Shown piece after piece: positions 25,554 through 34,928 of a DNA stretch of 64,000 nt. Origin of the DNA: Nitrospira sp. (GTDB taxonomy: Bacteria; Nitrospirota; Nitrospiria; Nitrospirales; Nitrospiraceae). Location of the stretch: the NCBI GenBank assembly GCA_036984305.1, contig BQWY01000001.1, positions 2,377,501 through 2,441,500 of the forward strand, given 5' to 3'. Position numbers and translations under genes: made by a program. Position 1 is the stretch's first letter; every line of letters starts with the position of its first letter. The notes under the pieces were generated by a model. The model made no database searches and had not been told where the DNA came from. It saw nothing but the letters and a program-made list of their open reading frames with translations.

Positions 25554-26585
25554 CTAGGCCCTGGTGGGCAGAACTCTCGTTCCCGTTTCTCCTCTCGGCT
25601 GTGAAATCGGCAAGGCCTGGCGGCTATAGATCAGAAATACCAGCAGGACGAGCGTCAGGAACCACATGAATACATAGATGGTCATGGCGCGATGCGCCTT
25701 CTCCTTTTCATACCAGGTTCGTGGCCGAATGCCTTTGATAAAGAACACCACCTTGCTCGAGAGGTTGATGCACACCACATTGGTGACCAGTAACAATCCT
25801 GCGTTGATCCCGAGGTTGATCTCACCATGGCCCACCATAAGTCCCAGCGTCACGGCAGGCGGCAACAGCGCGACGGCGACCATCACACCCACCAGGACGC
25901 TCGACAGGCCCGTCGTAAGAGACAACGCCGCCGCAGCTCCGCTGGCCAGTGCGAGCGCAACGGAATCGAGCCCGGCGTGGGTGCGGGCGGCCAGCTCCGG
26001 CCCCGACACGTCAAACGGCCAGAGGGTTCCGATCATCGTCGATAGGCCGACGGCCAGCAGGATGCCGGTCGTGGTGGTAAGCGCCGCCTTCCGCATGAGG
26101 GACACGTCGCCCAACGCGGTGCTCAGACCAAAGGCCAAATTCGGACCCAGGAGGGGCGCGATAACCATCGCGCCAATCACGACCGCGACGTTGTTTTCAA
26201 TGAGACCAATCGCCGCCACGGCCGTGGACAGCACGACGAGGACGAGAAAGTTCGCGTCCAGGCGAGAGTTCTTGCTGACATTGTGATAAAGCGATTCCCG
26301 GGCCGCCGTCGCAGACGCTTCTTTCTTTCGCTCCTCTTCCGTAGCTTTGGGCAGAGCAATTTCCACCGGGAGGGTGACGATTCGTGCGCTTGGTTGCGCG
26401 CCGAGAATCGTTTGCAGGGCATCCAGAACGGACTGGACCTTGTCGTCGGCGACCAACAGGCGCATCGACTGCATGCCATCCTCGCCCACGGCGCCGAGTC
26501 GGACATCGAGCGCGTCACACTTGATCGCAACGCCTGACACCGTGCGGGCGCTCCCCGCATCCGCCACGACCTCCACGTATTTCAT
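25554..26585 (-). CDS. DUF389/TIGR00341 family membrane protein
   Basis: A 343-residue inner-membrane protein. The first 115 residues are a soluble ferredoxin-like region (KYVEVVADAGSARTVSG), and the rest is six or seven hydrophobic helices including the family's GAMVIAPLLGPNLAFGLSTALGD motif. The transport or signalling function of DUF389 is not known. I start at the ATG at 26585, preceded by AAGGAG; the upstream extension to 26672 has no support. It is divergent from dnaE. Confidence 0.85.
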   Translation of the reverse strand: MKYVEVVADAGSARTVSGVAIKCDALDVRLGAVGEDGMQSMRLLVADDKVQSVLDALQTILGAQPSARIVTLPVEIALPKATEEERKKEASATAARESLYHNVSKNSRLDANFLVLVVLSTAVAAIGLIENNVAVVIGAMVIAPLLGPNLAFGLSTALGDVSLMRKAALTTTTGILLAVGLSTMIGTLWPFDVSGPELAARTHAGLDSVALALASGAAAALSLTTGLSSVLVGVMVAVALLPPAVTLGLMVGHGEINLGINAGLLLVTNVVCINLSSKVVFFIKGIRPRTWYEKEKAHRAMTIYVFMWFLTLVLLVFLIYSRQALPISQPRGETGTRVLPTRA

Positions 26586-26805
26586 CAGCGGCTCCTTCCG
26601 CAGGAATGCTGCGAGCCCCCGCAAAGTATCAGGATTGCCGCGCCGAAACCATCGACGGGCGGGTGTATCCATTCACGCGTTGGGGGATCAAGCCTCTCAT
26701 AGGACGAGTGGAAAGAGTCGCCCGCCGTCGGTGCGAACGCCACACACCAACTCCAGCCCGCTTCGTTCACAATTCGACGTTCGCTGATTTTTCGCTCACT
26801 GCAGT

Positions 26806-26834
26806 TTGACTTCACTTGGTCGCCCTCCTACAAT
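26806..26834 (+). promoter_or_regulatory. Sigma-70-type promoter of dnaE
   Basis: TTGACT and TACAAT separated by 17 bp. Transcription would start near 26841, about 12 bases before the dnaE ATG, leaving a very short leader. Confidence 0.65.
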
Positions 26835-26852
26835 CCGATTACGCGTTCCATC

Positions 26853-29800
26853 ATGTCTTCCCAATTCGTCCACCTCCATCTCCACACCCAGTACAGCCTG
26901 CTCGACGGTGCCAATCAAATCGATCCGTTGATGAAGCGAGTCAAGAGCTTCGGCCAACCGGCGGTGGCCATGACCGATCACGGCAACATGTTTGGGGCCG
27001 TGGAATTCTATCGAAAGGCCAAGGACTACGGGCTCAAGCCCATCATCGGATGCGAAGCCTACATGGCCCCTGGAAGCCGCCTCGCCAAGGACAGTGGACT
27101 GGCACACAACGATTATTACCACCTGATCCTATTGGCCAGGAATCTCAAGGGCTATCAAAATCTGATCAAGCTGGTCAGCAAAGCGTACCTTGAAGGTTTT
27201 TATTATAAGCCACGGATGGACAAAGATATTCTCCAACAACATTCCGACGGCTTGATCGCACTCTCCGGCTGCCTCAGCGGCGAAGTCGCGTATCTGATCG
27301 GGCAGCACGACCTCGCAGGCGCCACACAGGTGGCGGGCGAATACCGCGAGATCTTCGGCAAAGACCACTACTATCTCGAGCTTCAGGCCAATGGGTTGGA
27401 ACACCAAAAGGTCGCCAACAAGGGGCTTCTGGAGATTCATAAGAAGCTCGAGATTCCGCTGGCGGGAACCAACGATTGCCACTACCTGAAGAAGGAAGAC
27501 TCCCGCCCTCACGACATGATGCTCTGCCTGCAAACCGGCAAGACCATCAGCGATCCGAACCGAATGAAATTCGATACGGATCAGCTGTATGTGAAATCGA
27601 CGGACGAAGTGCTGGTAGAATTCAAGGAATTGCCGGAAGCGGTCAGTAACACGGTGCGCATCGCCGAGCAGGTCGACCTCGACCTGACGCTCAACAAGAC
27701 CTATCTACCTCAGTACCAAGTCCCAGAAGGATTTACGCGCGAGAAGTACCTGGAGCACCTGGCAAATCAGGGAATGGCCGCGCGGCTCAAGGAACGACCC
27801 AGTTCTATTCAGGCCCTCCAATACTTTATGCGGCTACAGGAAGAGCTGGCGATCATCTGTTCAATGGGATTTGCCGGGTACTTCCTCATCGTCTGGGACA
27901 TCATCGCGTTTGCCCGATCCAAAGGTATCCCCGTCGGACCGGGCCGGGGATCGGCGGCTGGCAGCCTGGTGGCGTACGCCCTCAGAATTACGGACCTCGA
28001 TCCGCTCGTGTATAGCCTCCTCTTCGAACGGTTTCTCAATCCCGAGCGTGTATCCTTGCCCGACATCGATATGGACTTCTGCATGGACCGTCGCGGGGAA
28101 GTCATCGACTACGTGGTCGACAAGTACGGCTCGGATCATGTCGCGCAAATCATCACGTTCGGCACGCTGGGAGCCAAGGCAGCCATCCGCGACGTCGGCC
28201 GCGTGCTGGAAATCCCCTATGCCGAAGTCGACAAGGTCGCGAAGCTCGTGCCGAATCAGCTCAACATCACCTTGCAGCAGGCGCTCGACCAGGAACCCAA
28301 ACTCAAGGAGTTGGTCGAAACCGACGCCAAGTACAAGGAATTGATGAACATCGCGCAGTCGCTTGAAGGCCTGGCCCGACACGCGTCAACTCACGCGGCG
28401 GGCGTGGTCATCTCCGACGAACCACTCACGAACCACGTACCCCTCTACAAGGGAGCCAACGACGAAGTCGTGACGCAGTATTCAATGGGTGACGTCGAGA
28501 AAATCGGCCTGGTGAAGTTCGACTTTCTGGGGTTGAAGACGCTCACCATGATTCGCCACGCGGTCCGCCTGATTAATGAGAGGCGTTCCGCCGAGGGCCT
28601 GTTCGACATCGACCGGATTCCCTTCGACGACCTCAAGACGTTTGCCCTCCTCTCCTCAGGAAAGACGACCGGTCTGTTTCAGCTGGAGAGCACCGGTATG
28701 CGGGATCTCCTCACGGGGCTCAAGCCGGACCGTTTCGAGGACATCATCGCGATTATCGCGCTCTACAGGCCGGGACCGATGGACCTGATCCCCGACTTCA
28801 CCAAGCGCAAGCAGGGCAAGGTCCCCATCACCTACGAAACGCCCGAACTTGAGCCTATTCTCAGAGATACTTACGGGGTCATCGTCTACCAAGAACAGGT
28901 CATGGCCATCGCCAATCAGGTGGCCGGATTTTCCCTCGGGCAAGCGGACATTCTGCGGCGAGCGATGGGGAAGAAGAAGCCCGAAGAAATGGAGAAGCTC
29001 AAGACCAAGTTCCTGGATGGTGCCAAGAAGAACAGCATTTCGGACAAAAAGGCCGAGAAGCTGTACGAGCTGATTCAGAAATTCGCCGGATACGGCTTCA
29101 ACAAATCGCATGCGGCGGCCTACGCGGTCCTGTGCTATCAAACCGGCTATTTGAAAGCCCATTGCCCGACCGAATTCATGGCCGCGCTCATGACCAGCGA
29201 AATGGGGAATAACGACAAACTGGTGGGCTACTTCACGGAGTGTCGGGACTTAGGCATTCACGTCCTGCCGCCCGACGTGAACGAAAGCCAAAAGACGTTT
29301 GCGGTGGTCGATGGGGCCATTCGATTTGGATTGGCCGCCATCAAGAACGTGGGAGAAGGGGCAGTCGAATCGGTCATCGAGACACGCAACGAGTCTGGAC
29401 GGTTCCGCTCCTTCACTGAATTTTGTCGCCGCGTCGATCTCCACAAAGTCAACAAGCGCATGCTGGAAGGGCTGATCAAGACCGGCGCATTCGATTCCAC
29501 GGGAGGCCGCCGCGCGCAGCTCATGGCGGTCCTGGACCAGGCCGTGGAAGACGGGATCAACGCACAACGGGAACGCGCCATCGGCCAGACCAACATCTTC
29601 GGTGAAGCCATGGGGCATGACGCTGCGGCACAGCATCCCGAACCGATCCTGCCGAACGTTCCGGAATGGGATCACGCGCAGCGCCTGAAGTTCGAGCGAG
29701 AACTGACGGGTTTCTACATCACGGGGCATCCGCTCACACGGTACGAGGCGGCCCTGCGCACCTTCGCCACGAGCACCACGCAAACCCTCGGCGAGGTCGC

Positions 29801-30308
29801 CGACGGGAAGGAAGTGAAACTGGCCGGAATCATCGCGACCATCAAACAGCTCGTGACCAAGAAGGGCGACAAGATGGCCTATCTGACCCTGGAGGACCTC
29901 CAGGGTACGGCCGAGATCATCATTTTCCCTGACTTGTATAGGAGCGCAGGTGAATTGCTGGCTCCCGAGTGCGTCATCCGGGTGACAGGCACGGTCGACC
30001 GGGGTGACAAGGGTACGAAAGTCCGCGGGACCAAGATCGAATTGGTGGCAGAGCTACAAACAAAGGCGATAAGCCGAGTCAATATCAAGCTGTCCGATGT
30101 GGCCGACGCGACGCAGGCTGTTCCACGGCTCCAAGAGGTCTTCCATCGGCACCCCGGCCATACCGCTGTAACCCTGACCTTTCGAATCGGTGGAGAAGTC
30201 GAAGCCGTTACCGGCCCGCTTTCGGCCGTCAAAGTCACCCCCAGCGAGTACTTCGTGGCGGATGTTGAAGAAGTGCTAGGCAAAGGGGTGGTGGCTCTGG
30301 TATCCTAG
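26853..30308 (+). CDS. dnaE: DNA polymerase III alpha subunit
   Basis: Catalytic subunit of the replicative polymerase, 1,151 residues. The order is PHP domain (FVHLHLHTQYSLLDG at 6-20), polymerase core with PGRGSAAGSLVAY and the catalytic aspartates in PDIDMDFC, the tandem helix-hairpin-helix region (GFNKSHAAAYA), and a C-terminal OB fold (LAGIIATIKQLVTKKGDKM). Length is typical of DnaE1. No good Shine-Dalgarno sequence precedes the ATG, and the predicted promoter leaves only about 12 nt of leader. accA follows after 48 bp in the same direction, an arrangement also known in other bacteria. Confidence 0.97.
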   Translation: MSSQFVHLHLHTQYSLLDGANQIDPLMKRVKSFGQPAVAMTDHGNMFGAVEFYRKAKDYGLKPIIGCEAYMAPGSRLAKDSGLAHNDYYHLILLARNLKGYQNLIKLVSKAYLEGFYYKPRMDKDILQQHSDGLIALSGCLSGEVAYLIGQHDLAGATQVAGEYREIFGKDHYYLELQANGLEHQKVANKGLLEIHKKLEIPLAGTNDCHYLKKEDSRPHDMMLCLQTGKTISDPNRMKFDTDQLYVKSTDEVLVEFKELPEAVSNTVRIAEQVDLDLTLNKTYLPQYQVPEGFTREKYLEHLANQGMAARLKERPSSIQALQYFMRLQEELAIICSMGFAGYFLIVWDIIAFARSKGIPVGPGRGSAAGSLVAYALRITDLDPLVYSLLFERFLNPERVSLPDIDMDFCMDRRGEVIDYVVDKYGSDHVAQIITFGTLGAKAAIRDVGRVLEIPYAEVDKVAKLVPNQLNITLQQALDQEPKLKELVETDAKYKELMNIAQSLEGLARHASTHAAGVVISDEPLTNHVPLYKGANDEVVTQYSMGDVEKIGLVKFDFLGLKTLTMIRHAVRLINERRSAEGLFDIDRIPFDDLKTFALLSSGKTTGLFQLESTGMRDLLTGLKPDRFEDIIAIIALYRPGPMDLIPDFTKRKQGKVPITYETPELEPILRDTYGVIVYQEQVMAIANQVAGFSLGQADILRRAMGKKKPEEMEKLKTKFLDGAKKNSISDKKAEKLYELIQKFAGYGFNKSHAAAYAVLCYQTGYLKAHCPTEFMAALMTSEMGNNDKLVGYFTECRDLGIHVLPPDVNESQKTFAVVDGAIRFGLAAIKNVGEGAVESVIETRNESGRFRSFTEFCRRVDLHKVNKRMLEGLIKTGAFDSTGGRRAQLMAVLDQAVEDGINAQRERAIGQTNIFGEAMGHDAAAQHPEPILPNVPEWDHAQRLKFERELTGFYITGHPLTRYEAALRTFATSTTQTLGEVADGKEVKLAGIIATIKQLVTKKGDKMAYLTLEDLQGTAEIIIFPDLYRSAGELLAPECVIRVTGTVDRGDKGTKVRGTKIELVAELQTKAISRVNIKLSDVADATQAVPRLQEVFHRHPGHTAVTLTFRIGGEVEAVTGPLSAVKVTPSEYFVADVEEVLGKGVVALVS

Positions 30309-30356
30309 CTGATAAAAGTCGTCACACCACTACATCTCCCACCCCAGGGCTCCCCT

Positions 30357-31325
30357 ATGCGCGATTACTTGGATTTTGAAAAGCCGCTCAAAGAAATCGA
30401 AGAGAAGATCGAGAAGCTCACCGGGACTGGTGCCAAAGCCTCGAATCAGGAGGAGGTCCGGAAGCTCCGGGCGAAACTGGCCCAGACCGAGCACGAACTT
30501 TATGAGAAGCTCACGCCCTGGCAACGCACTCTCGTCGCGAGGCATCCCCAGCGCCCCTCTATGCTCGAGTACGTCTCTCAATTCTGCCAGGAATTCGTAG
30601 AACTGCACGGAGATCGCCTGTACGGAGATGATCGCGCCATCATTGGTGGATTCGCCCGATTTGAGGGTCAATCGGTTATGGTCATCGGTCATCAGAAGGG
30701 GAAGACTCTCAAGGAGCGCATGCAGCGCAACTTCGGGATGCCCAATCCAGAAGGATACCGGAAGGCGCTGCGGCTCATGAACCTCGCCGCTAAGTTCAAA
30801 CGCCCGATCCTAACCTTTATTGACACGCCGGGAGCCTACCCGGGAATCGGCGCCGAAGAACGCGGCCAAGCCGAAGCAATTGCCCGCAACCTACTCGTCA
30901 TGGCGAGACTACCGGTACCGATCATTTCCGTGGTGATCGGTGAAGGCGGAAGCGGCGGTGCACTGGCGCTCGGGGTCGCCGACAAGATCCTCATGCTGGA
31001 GCACGCAGTCTACTCGGTGATCTCTCCGGAGGGATGCGCCGCGATACTGTGGGATAATCCTGCCAAAGTCCCGGATGCAGCCGTGTCGCTCCGCATGACG
31101 GCAACGGATCTGGTCGAGATGGGTATCGCGGACGAAATCATTCCCGAGCCGGTTGGGGGTGCACATCGCGACCCCTCAATGATGGGGGCACGACTCGGAA
31201 AAGCCCTGGCGGCGCGGCTCCATGAGTTCGAAGGTAGCCCTTTCGACGCGCTTCCCGTTTCACGCGAGAAAAAGTTCCGGGCGATTGGTGCCATTGCCGG
31301 CCTTTCAAAAGCCTCCTCGGCCTAG
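30357..31325 (+). CDS. accA: Acetyl-CoA carboxylase carboxyltransferase alpha subunit
   Basis: A 322-residue subunit of the carboxyltransferase that makes malonyl-CoA for fatty acid synthesis, acting with AccD, which is not in this window. The N-terminal helical part begins YLDFEKPLKEIEEKIEKL. The crotonase-like core carries GDRAIIGG-type sequence (GDDRAIIGGFA), TFIDTPGAYPGIGAEERGQ and IGEGGSGGALALG, and the oxyanion-hole glycines are present. It is probably cotranscribed with dnaE. Confidence 0.97.
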   Translation: MRDYLDFEKPLKEIEEKIEKLTGTGAKASNQEEVRKLRAKLAQTEHELYEKLTPWQRTLVARHPQRPSMLEYVSQFCQEFVELHGDRLYGDDRAIIGGFARFEGQSVMVIGHQKGKTLKERMQRNFGMPNPEGYRKALRLMNLAAKFKRPILTFIDTPGAYPGIGAEERGQAEAIARNLLVMARLPVPIISVVIGEGGSGGALALGVADKILMLEHAVYSVISPEGCAAILWDNPAKVPDAAVSLRMTATDLVEMGIADEIIPEPVGGAHRDPSMMGARLGKALAARLHEFEGSPFDALPVSREKKFRAIGAIAGLSKASSA

Positions 31326-31409
31326 CACGCCATCCTTCCCTTCACCAAGCGTCTTGTACTCTGCACGCCGCACGAACGCCAGCGCCGCGTCCATCGTCCG
31401 CTTTCGCCG

Positions 31410-31685
31410 CTAAGGGTTGTGCCACCGCGCCCCTTCATAACTGAAATTCGCCTGATAGGTCAGCTTGACCACGTCGCCGTCCTTTAGCGTTGACTCAAGT
31501 GTGCTGATCTTCTTATTCACCGTCACCATCAACTGCCCACTTATCGCGAACGAGCCGACGACACCCAGGGCGTCCTCATTGGCCTCGAGGAGTCCCTTGA
31601 CGGTCGGGTTGGACGGCAGTTCGAGTTCCAGCTGCGGCTCATCGACATGTTGCTGCAACTGCCCAATGATCATGACTGTCACCAT
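31410..31685 (-). CDS. MoaD/ThiS-like ubiquitin-fold protein
   Basis: About 91 residues with a beta-grasp pattern: VTVMIIGQLQQHV, TVKGLLEANE, FAISGQLMVTVNKKI and LKDGDVVKLTYQA. In MoaD and ThiS the C terminus is Gly-Gly; here the chain continues past the beta grasp to GARWHNP, so the classical sulfur-carrier tail is absent. It may be a non-carrier relative or need processing. I start at the ATG at 31685 because the beta-grasp fold begins there; the frame to 31790 has no added conserved sequence. It is the last gene after the cytochrome and flavoprotein genes. Confidence 0.65.
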   Translation of the reverse strand: MVTVMIIGQLQQHVDEPQLELELPSNPTVKGLLEANEDALGVVGSFAISGQLMVTVNKKISTLESTLKDGDVVKLTYQANFSYEGARWHNP

Positions 31686-31704
31686 CTGAGATCCCAGGCC
31701 TCCG

Positions 31705-31947
31705 TTATGATGTGGTCCGATGACATTGTAAGCAGTCCTGTCGTTTGGGATGCGGCGGAATTGCCAAGGGGCGGATACCGCGGGCTCCATGACAGCTCAG
31801 GCATTCCTGGTCAATCCGTATACCCTGATGCGAGAATGTGCTCGGCACAGGCGGATTCCGGTCTTTCGGCGACGGCAGCAGCGACACACCGACCACCACG
31901 AGCACGGCCGCGCCCGCAGAGATCACGTCGGCTTTCCGGATCGTCAT
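31705..31947 (-). CDS. Small membrane-anchored dihaem c-type cytochrome
   Basis: An 80-residue protein with one N-terminal hydrophobic helix (about 8-24, a membrane anchor or uncleaved signal) and two haem c motifs, CLSCH at 49-53 and CLQCH at 72-76. Its ATG overlaps the stop codon of the upstream flavo-iron-sulfur protein (4-base ATGA overlap), so the two are translationally coupled. It is likely the electron acceptor of that dehydrogenase, passing electrons toward the quinone or cytochrome pool. Confidence 0.8.
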   Translation of the reverse strand: MTIRKADVISAGAAVLVVVGVSLLPSPKDRNPPVPSTFSHQGIRIDQECLSCHGARGIRPLAIPPHPKRQDCLQCHRTTS

Positions 31948-34781
31948 GTCGAGGTGTCCCGCCCGGAAGGGTCCATACCTGCCTGTCCAGCCAACGCCTC
32001 TTGGGCCAGTTGGGCAATATGCTTGACTGTGGTGCCTTCCCGCAACCCATTGCTCAATTGAATCATGCAGGCAGGACAGCTCGTCGCCACGATTTGAGCT
32101 CCTGTTCGTGCAATGGCCTCGCGCTTTCGCGCAAAGATCGCTTGCGACGTCGTGTAGTCCTTGAGCACATAGGTTCCAGCTCCTCCTGCACAGCGGTCCG
32201 CATCCTCCATCTCCACGTAGTCGGTCCCGGGAAGGGCTGCGAGGACCGCGCGTGGCTCACGGGTGACGCCTGCAGCCCGTAGATGACATGACGAGTGGTA
32301 CGTGACCCTGCGTCCGGTCTGTCCCGAATGCGCCTTCGGCATCACGGCACCGGACTCGGCCAGTACCTCGGCAATGTGTTTGACTTTTTTCGCCAATGCC
32401 TTCGCATCCCGTTCCTCGGGTTGTCCGGCGAAGAGCCGAGAATAATCCTTCAGCATGAGCGTGCAAGAAGCGCATCCCGTGACGACAGTGTCATAAGGTA
32501 GCAAGGATCGCAAATTGTCCCTCGCACCGTGCTTCGCCAACTCTCGATGCCCATAGGTCTCGATCGGCGTGCCCGAGCACCGCTGGGTGGGCAAATCCGG
32601 CTCCTGATTCACTCGTCGAAGTATGTCAATCACCGCATCGCCGACGCCGTCGTCGAAATAGTTGGCCGCACATCCATGGAAGTAGGCCGTCGGTCGGAGG
32701 GATAGGCCATCGGGTGGAACGAGATCGGCATGCCGATCGCGAAGGTGGTTCCTGGCCAGGCGTGGCAACAGCAGTTCCTTCGGTAGACGGGCCGTTTCGG
32801 CAACCTTCCGGAGCAAGGGCCGCGTCAGCCGCTCGATGAATCCCCGAATCGACGGGCGGTCCCAAAGCCCTTGTGTGGCGCCCAACAATTTGAGCAAGGG
32901 CTCGAAGAGCCAGGCACGCGCGTGCAACTGGAACAGAAGGCCAGCCGCCTGGTTCGGTTGCTCGGCCCGTCGTGCCAGGATCAACTCCGACACATCGACG
33001 CCCGCCGGACAGACCGCCCGACAGGACTTGCAGTTGGTGCAGGCCTCCACGACCCGCTTGGAATCGAGATAGCTATAATCCTTGTCCGTGACGATTTCGT
33101 ACCACCCGCGGGAACTCATGTCTTCGGATTCGAACACGTCGTACACGGGACACACCGCATTGCATTTGGCACAGGTGGCGCACGACTTTGCAAACCGCGG
33201 GTAATCGATGTGCTCCGTGAACGGCCGGTCGCTCAGCTTGATGCCGGGGTTCAGGACCCCACTTGGATCGAAGGTACGCTTGACGCGGACGAACAGGTCG
33301 TAGAGATCGTCGCCGAACATCCTCCGAACGTATTGCGCCCGCACGCGGCCATCTCCGTGCTCGCCGCAGATCGAACCATCGAACCGTTCCAGAACCGTCT
33401 GGTGCACCTCGTGATAAGTGCGCACCATACGCTCGAAGTCGCTCGGATCGTTGACATCCAGCAACGGAACGATATGCGCGTTCCCGTTTCCGATATGACC
33501 GAAGATAGCCACGGGAACGGGCGGATCCGCGAACACGCCGTCCAGATACTGCACCAATTCACCCAGACGTTCCGCGCGAACGACGACATCGTCCACATAG
33601 TTGATCGGCCGCCTCTTGGCATCGAATCGATATAAAGTAGGATAGAGCGCCTTGCGGGCCTTCCACAGTTGCTCCCGTTGCTCACGGTCGTGTGCCAGAA
33701 CAACATCGGTCGCCAGACGAAATCTCCGTGCGATGTGCAGCAGTCGATCCACGCGAGGTCGCAGTGCGTTCGACTCTACGACGTCGTCAAGCTCGATCAG
33801 CAGGGTTGCGGCGGCATCGGGCGGGATCGCGTGACGGCTTCGGCCGATCAGGTCGAGCGTGTGGCGATCCATGATTTCGAGCGCGCTCGGCTCGAGCGTC
33901 AGTAACTGCGGGACCGCTTCCCCCACCTCCTCTAGCCGAATGAAATGGATCAGGGCCGCCACGGTCGCCTGCGGTCGTGGGACTAAACGCAGGGTCGCTT
34001 CGCTCACCACACCCAGCGTCCCTTCGCTCCCCACGAACAGCTTGGGAAGATCGAAACATCCTCTGGCCAGCCCATCCGCCATGCCGAACAGATTGTACCC
34101 GCAACTATTCTTGGAGACACGCGGTGCTTTGCTTCGGATCAAATCGAGATGATCGTTGAGCAACGTCTTCAGGGCGGCAAGCGAGGCGTGCCGGTCGAGC
34201 ACGCCCGCCAGGCTGGCGTCCAGAGGGTAGGCTCTGACGTCCAACCAGCTTCCGGTGGCGAGACATACACGCAATGCCGTCACGTTATCCTTGACACTGC
34301 CGTACCGGAGCGTATGGGGACCAGACGAGTTATTCGCCACCATGCCTCCAAGCTTGCACATGTCCCCGCTCGATGGATCCGGCCCAAACATGAGGCCATG
34401 AGGGCCTATCCGCTTATTGAACTCGTTCAAAACCAAGCCGGGTTGCACGCGCGCCCAGCGCTCCTCTCGGTTGAGCTCTAGAATTCTGGTGAGACGTGAC
34501 ACATCAAGAATAATCCCGGACCCAACGGCGGACCCTGTGAGATTCGTACCCGCCGCCCGAGGCGTCACGGGTATCCCTCGCTCCACCGCATAGTTCATAA
34601 CCCTCTGAATATCCCCCTCGCTTTCGACGAGCACGATGGCGGTGGGCTCTACGCGGTAGAGACTCGCATCAACCGAGTAGGCCTTGCGGGATGGAACGTC
34701 GTCGAGGACCAGAGATTCGCTTAGTCGGTGACGGAGATCGCTGGCGATAGTGTTCGCTTTTTGAGGCAGAATGAGCGTCAT
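31944..34781 (-). CDS. FAD- and Fe-S-containing D-lactate/glycolate dehydrogenase-type protein
   Basis: About 945 residues. The first half is a GlcD-like FAD oxidase (FAD-binding around TPRAAGTNLTGSAVGSG and KLGGMVANNSSG; C-terminal FAD-oxidase domain). The second half has two [4Fe-4S] motifs, CATCAKCNAVCP and CTNCKSCRAVCP, then cysteine-rich CCG-type segments (FHGCAANY, CASCTLML, YHSSCHL). This matches respiratory D-lactate dehydrogenases with a fused iron-sulfur half, also called Dld-II type; glycolate or another 2-hydroxyacid is possible. The start is uncertain: an ATG at 34820 is also open, and I prefer 34781. It is coupled to the dihaem cytochrome and divergent from a 2-hydroxyacid dehydrogenase. 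Confidence 0.85.
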   Translation of the reverse strand: MTLILPQKANTIASDLRHRLSESLVLDDVPSRKAYSVDASLYRVEPTAIVLVESEGDIQRVMNYAVERGIPVTPRAAGTNLTGSAVGSGIILDVSRLTRILELNREERWARVQPGLVLNEFNKRIGPHGLMFGPDPSSGDMCKLGGMVANNSSGPHTLRYGSVKDNVTALRVCLATGSWLDVRAYPLDASLAGVLDRHASLAALKTLLNDHLDLIRSKAPRVSKNSCGYNLFGMADGLARGCFDLPKLFVGSEGTLGVVSEATLRLVPRPQATVAALIHFIRLEEVGEAVPQLLTLEPSALEIMDRHTLDLIGRSRHAIPPDAAATLLIELDDVVESNALRPRVDRLLHIARRFRLATDVVLAHDREQREQLWKARKALYPTLYRFDAKRRPINYVDDVVVRAERLGELVQYLDGVFADPPVPVAIFGHIGNGNAHIVPLLDVNDPSDFERMVRTYHEVHQTVLERFDGSICGEHGDGRVRAQYVRRMFGDDLYDLFVRVKRTFDPSGVLNPGIKLSDRPFTEHIDYPRFAKSCATCAKCNAVCPVYDVFESEDMSSRGWYEIVTDKDYSYLDSKRVVEACTNCKSCRAVCPAGVDVSELILARRAEQPNQAAGLLFQLHARAWLFEPLLKLLGATQGLWDRPSIRGFIERLTRPLLRKVAETARLPKELLLPRLARNHLRDRHADLVPPDGLSLRPTAYFHGCAANYFDDGVGDAVIDILRRVNQEPDLPTQRCSGTPIETYGHRELAKHGARDNLRSLLPYDTVVTGCASCTLMLKDYSRLFAGQPEERDAKALAKKVKHIAEVLAESGAVMPKAHSGQTGRRVTYHSSCHLRAAGVTREPRAVLAALPGTDYVEMEDADRCAGGAGTYVLKDYTTSQAIFARKREAIARTGAQIVATSCPACMIQLSNGLREGTTVKHIAQLAQEALAGQAGMDPSGRDTST

Positions 34782-34928
34782 AACTCGTAAGCCAATAGTG
34801 TCGACGACGTGCTGCTGCATTGTAGACGGGCGGCTTTTGGGAGAACAAGTCACCGGCGGCAGGCGTCGGGGGCTCTTGTGCAGGGCAGGACGACCGGGTA
34901 GTCTGCGGCCAATCATGAGGAAGGTGGC

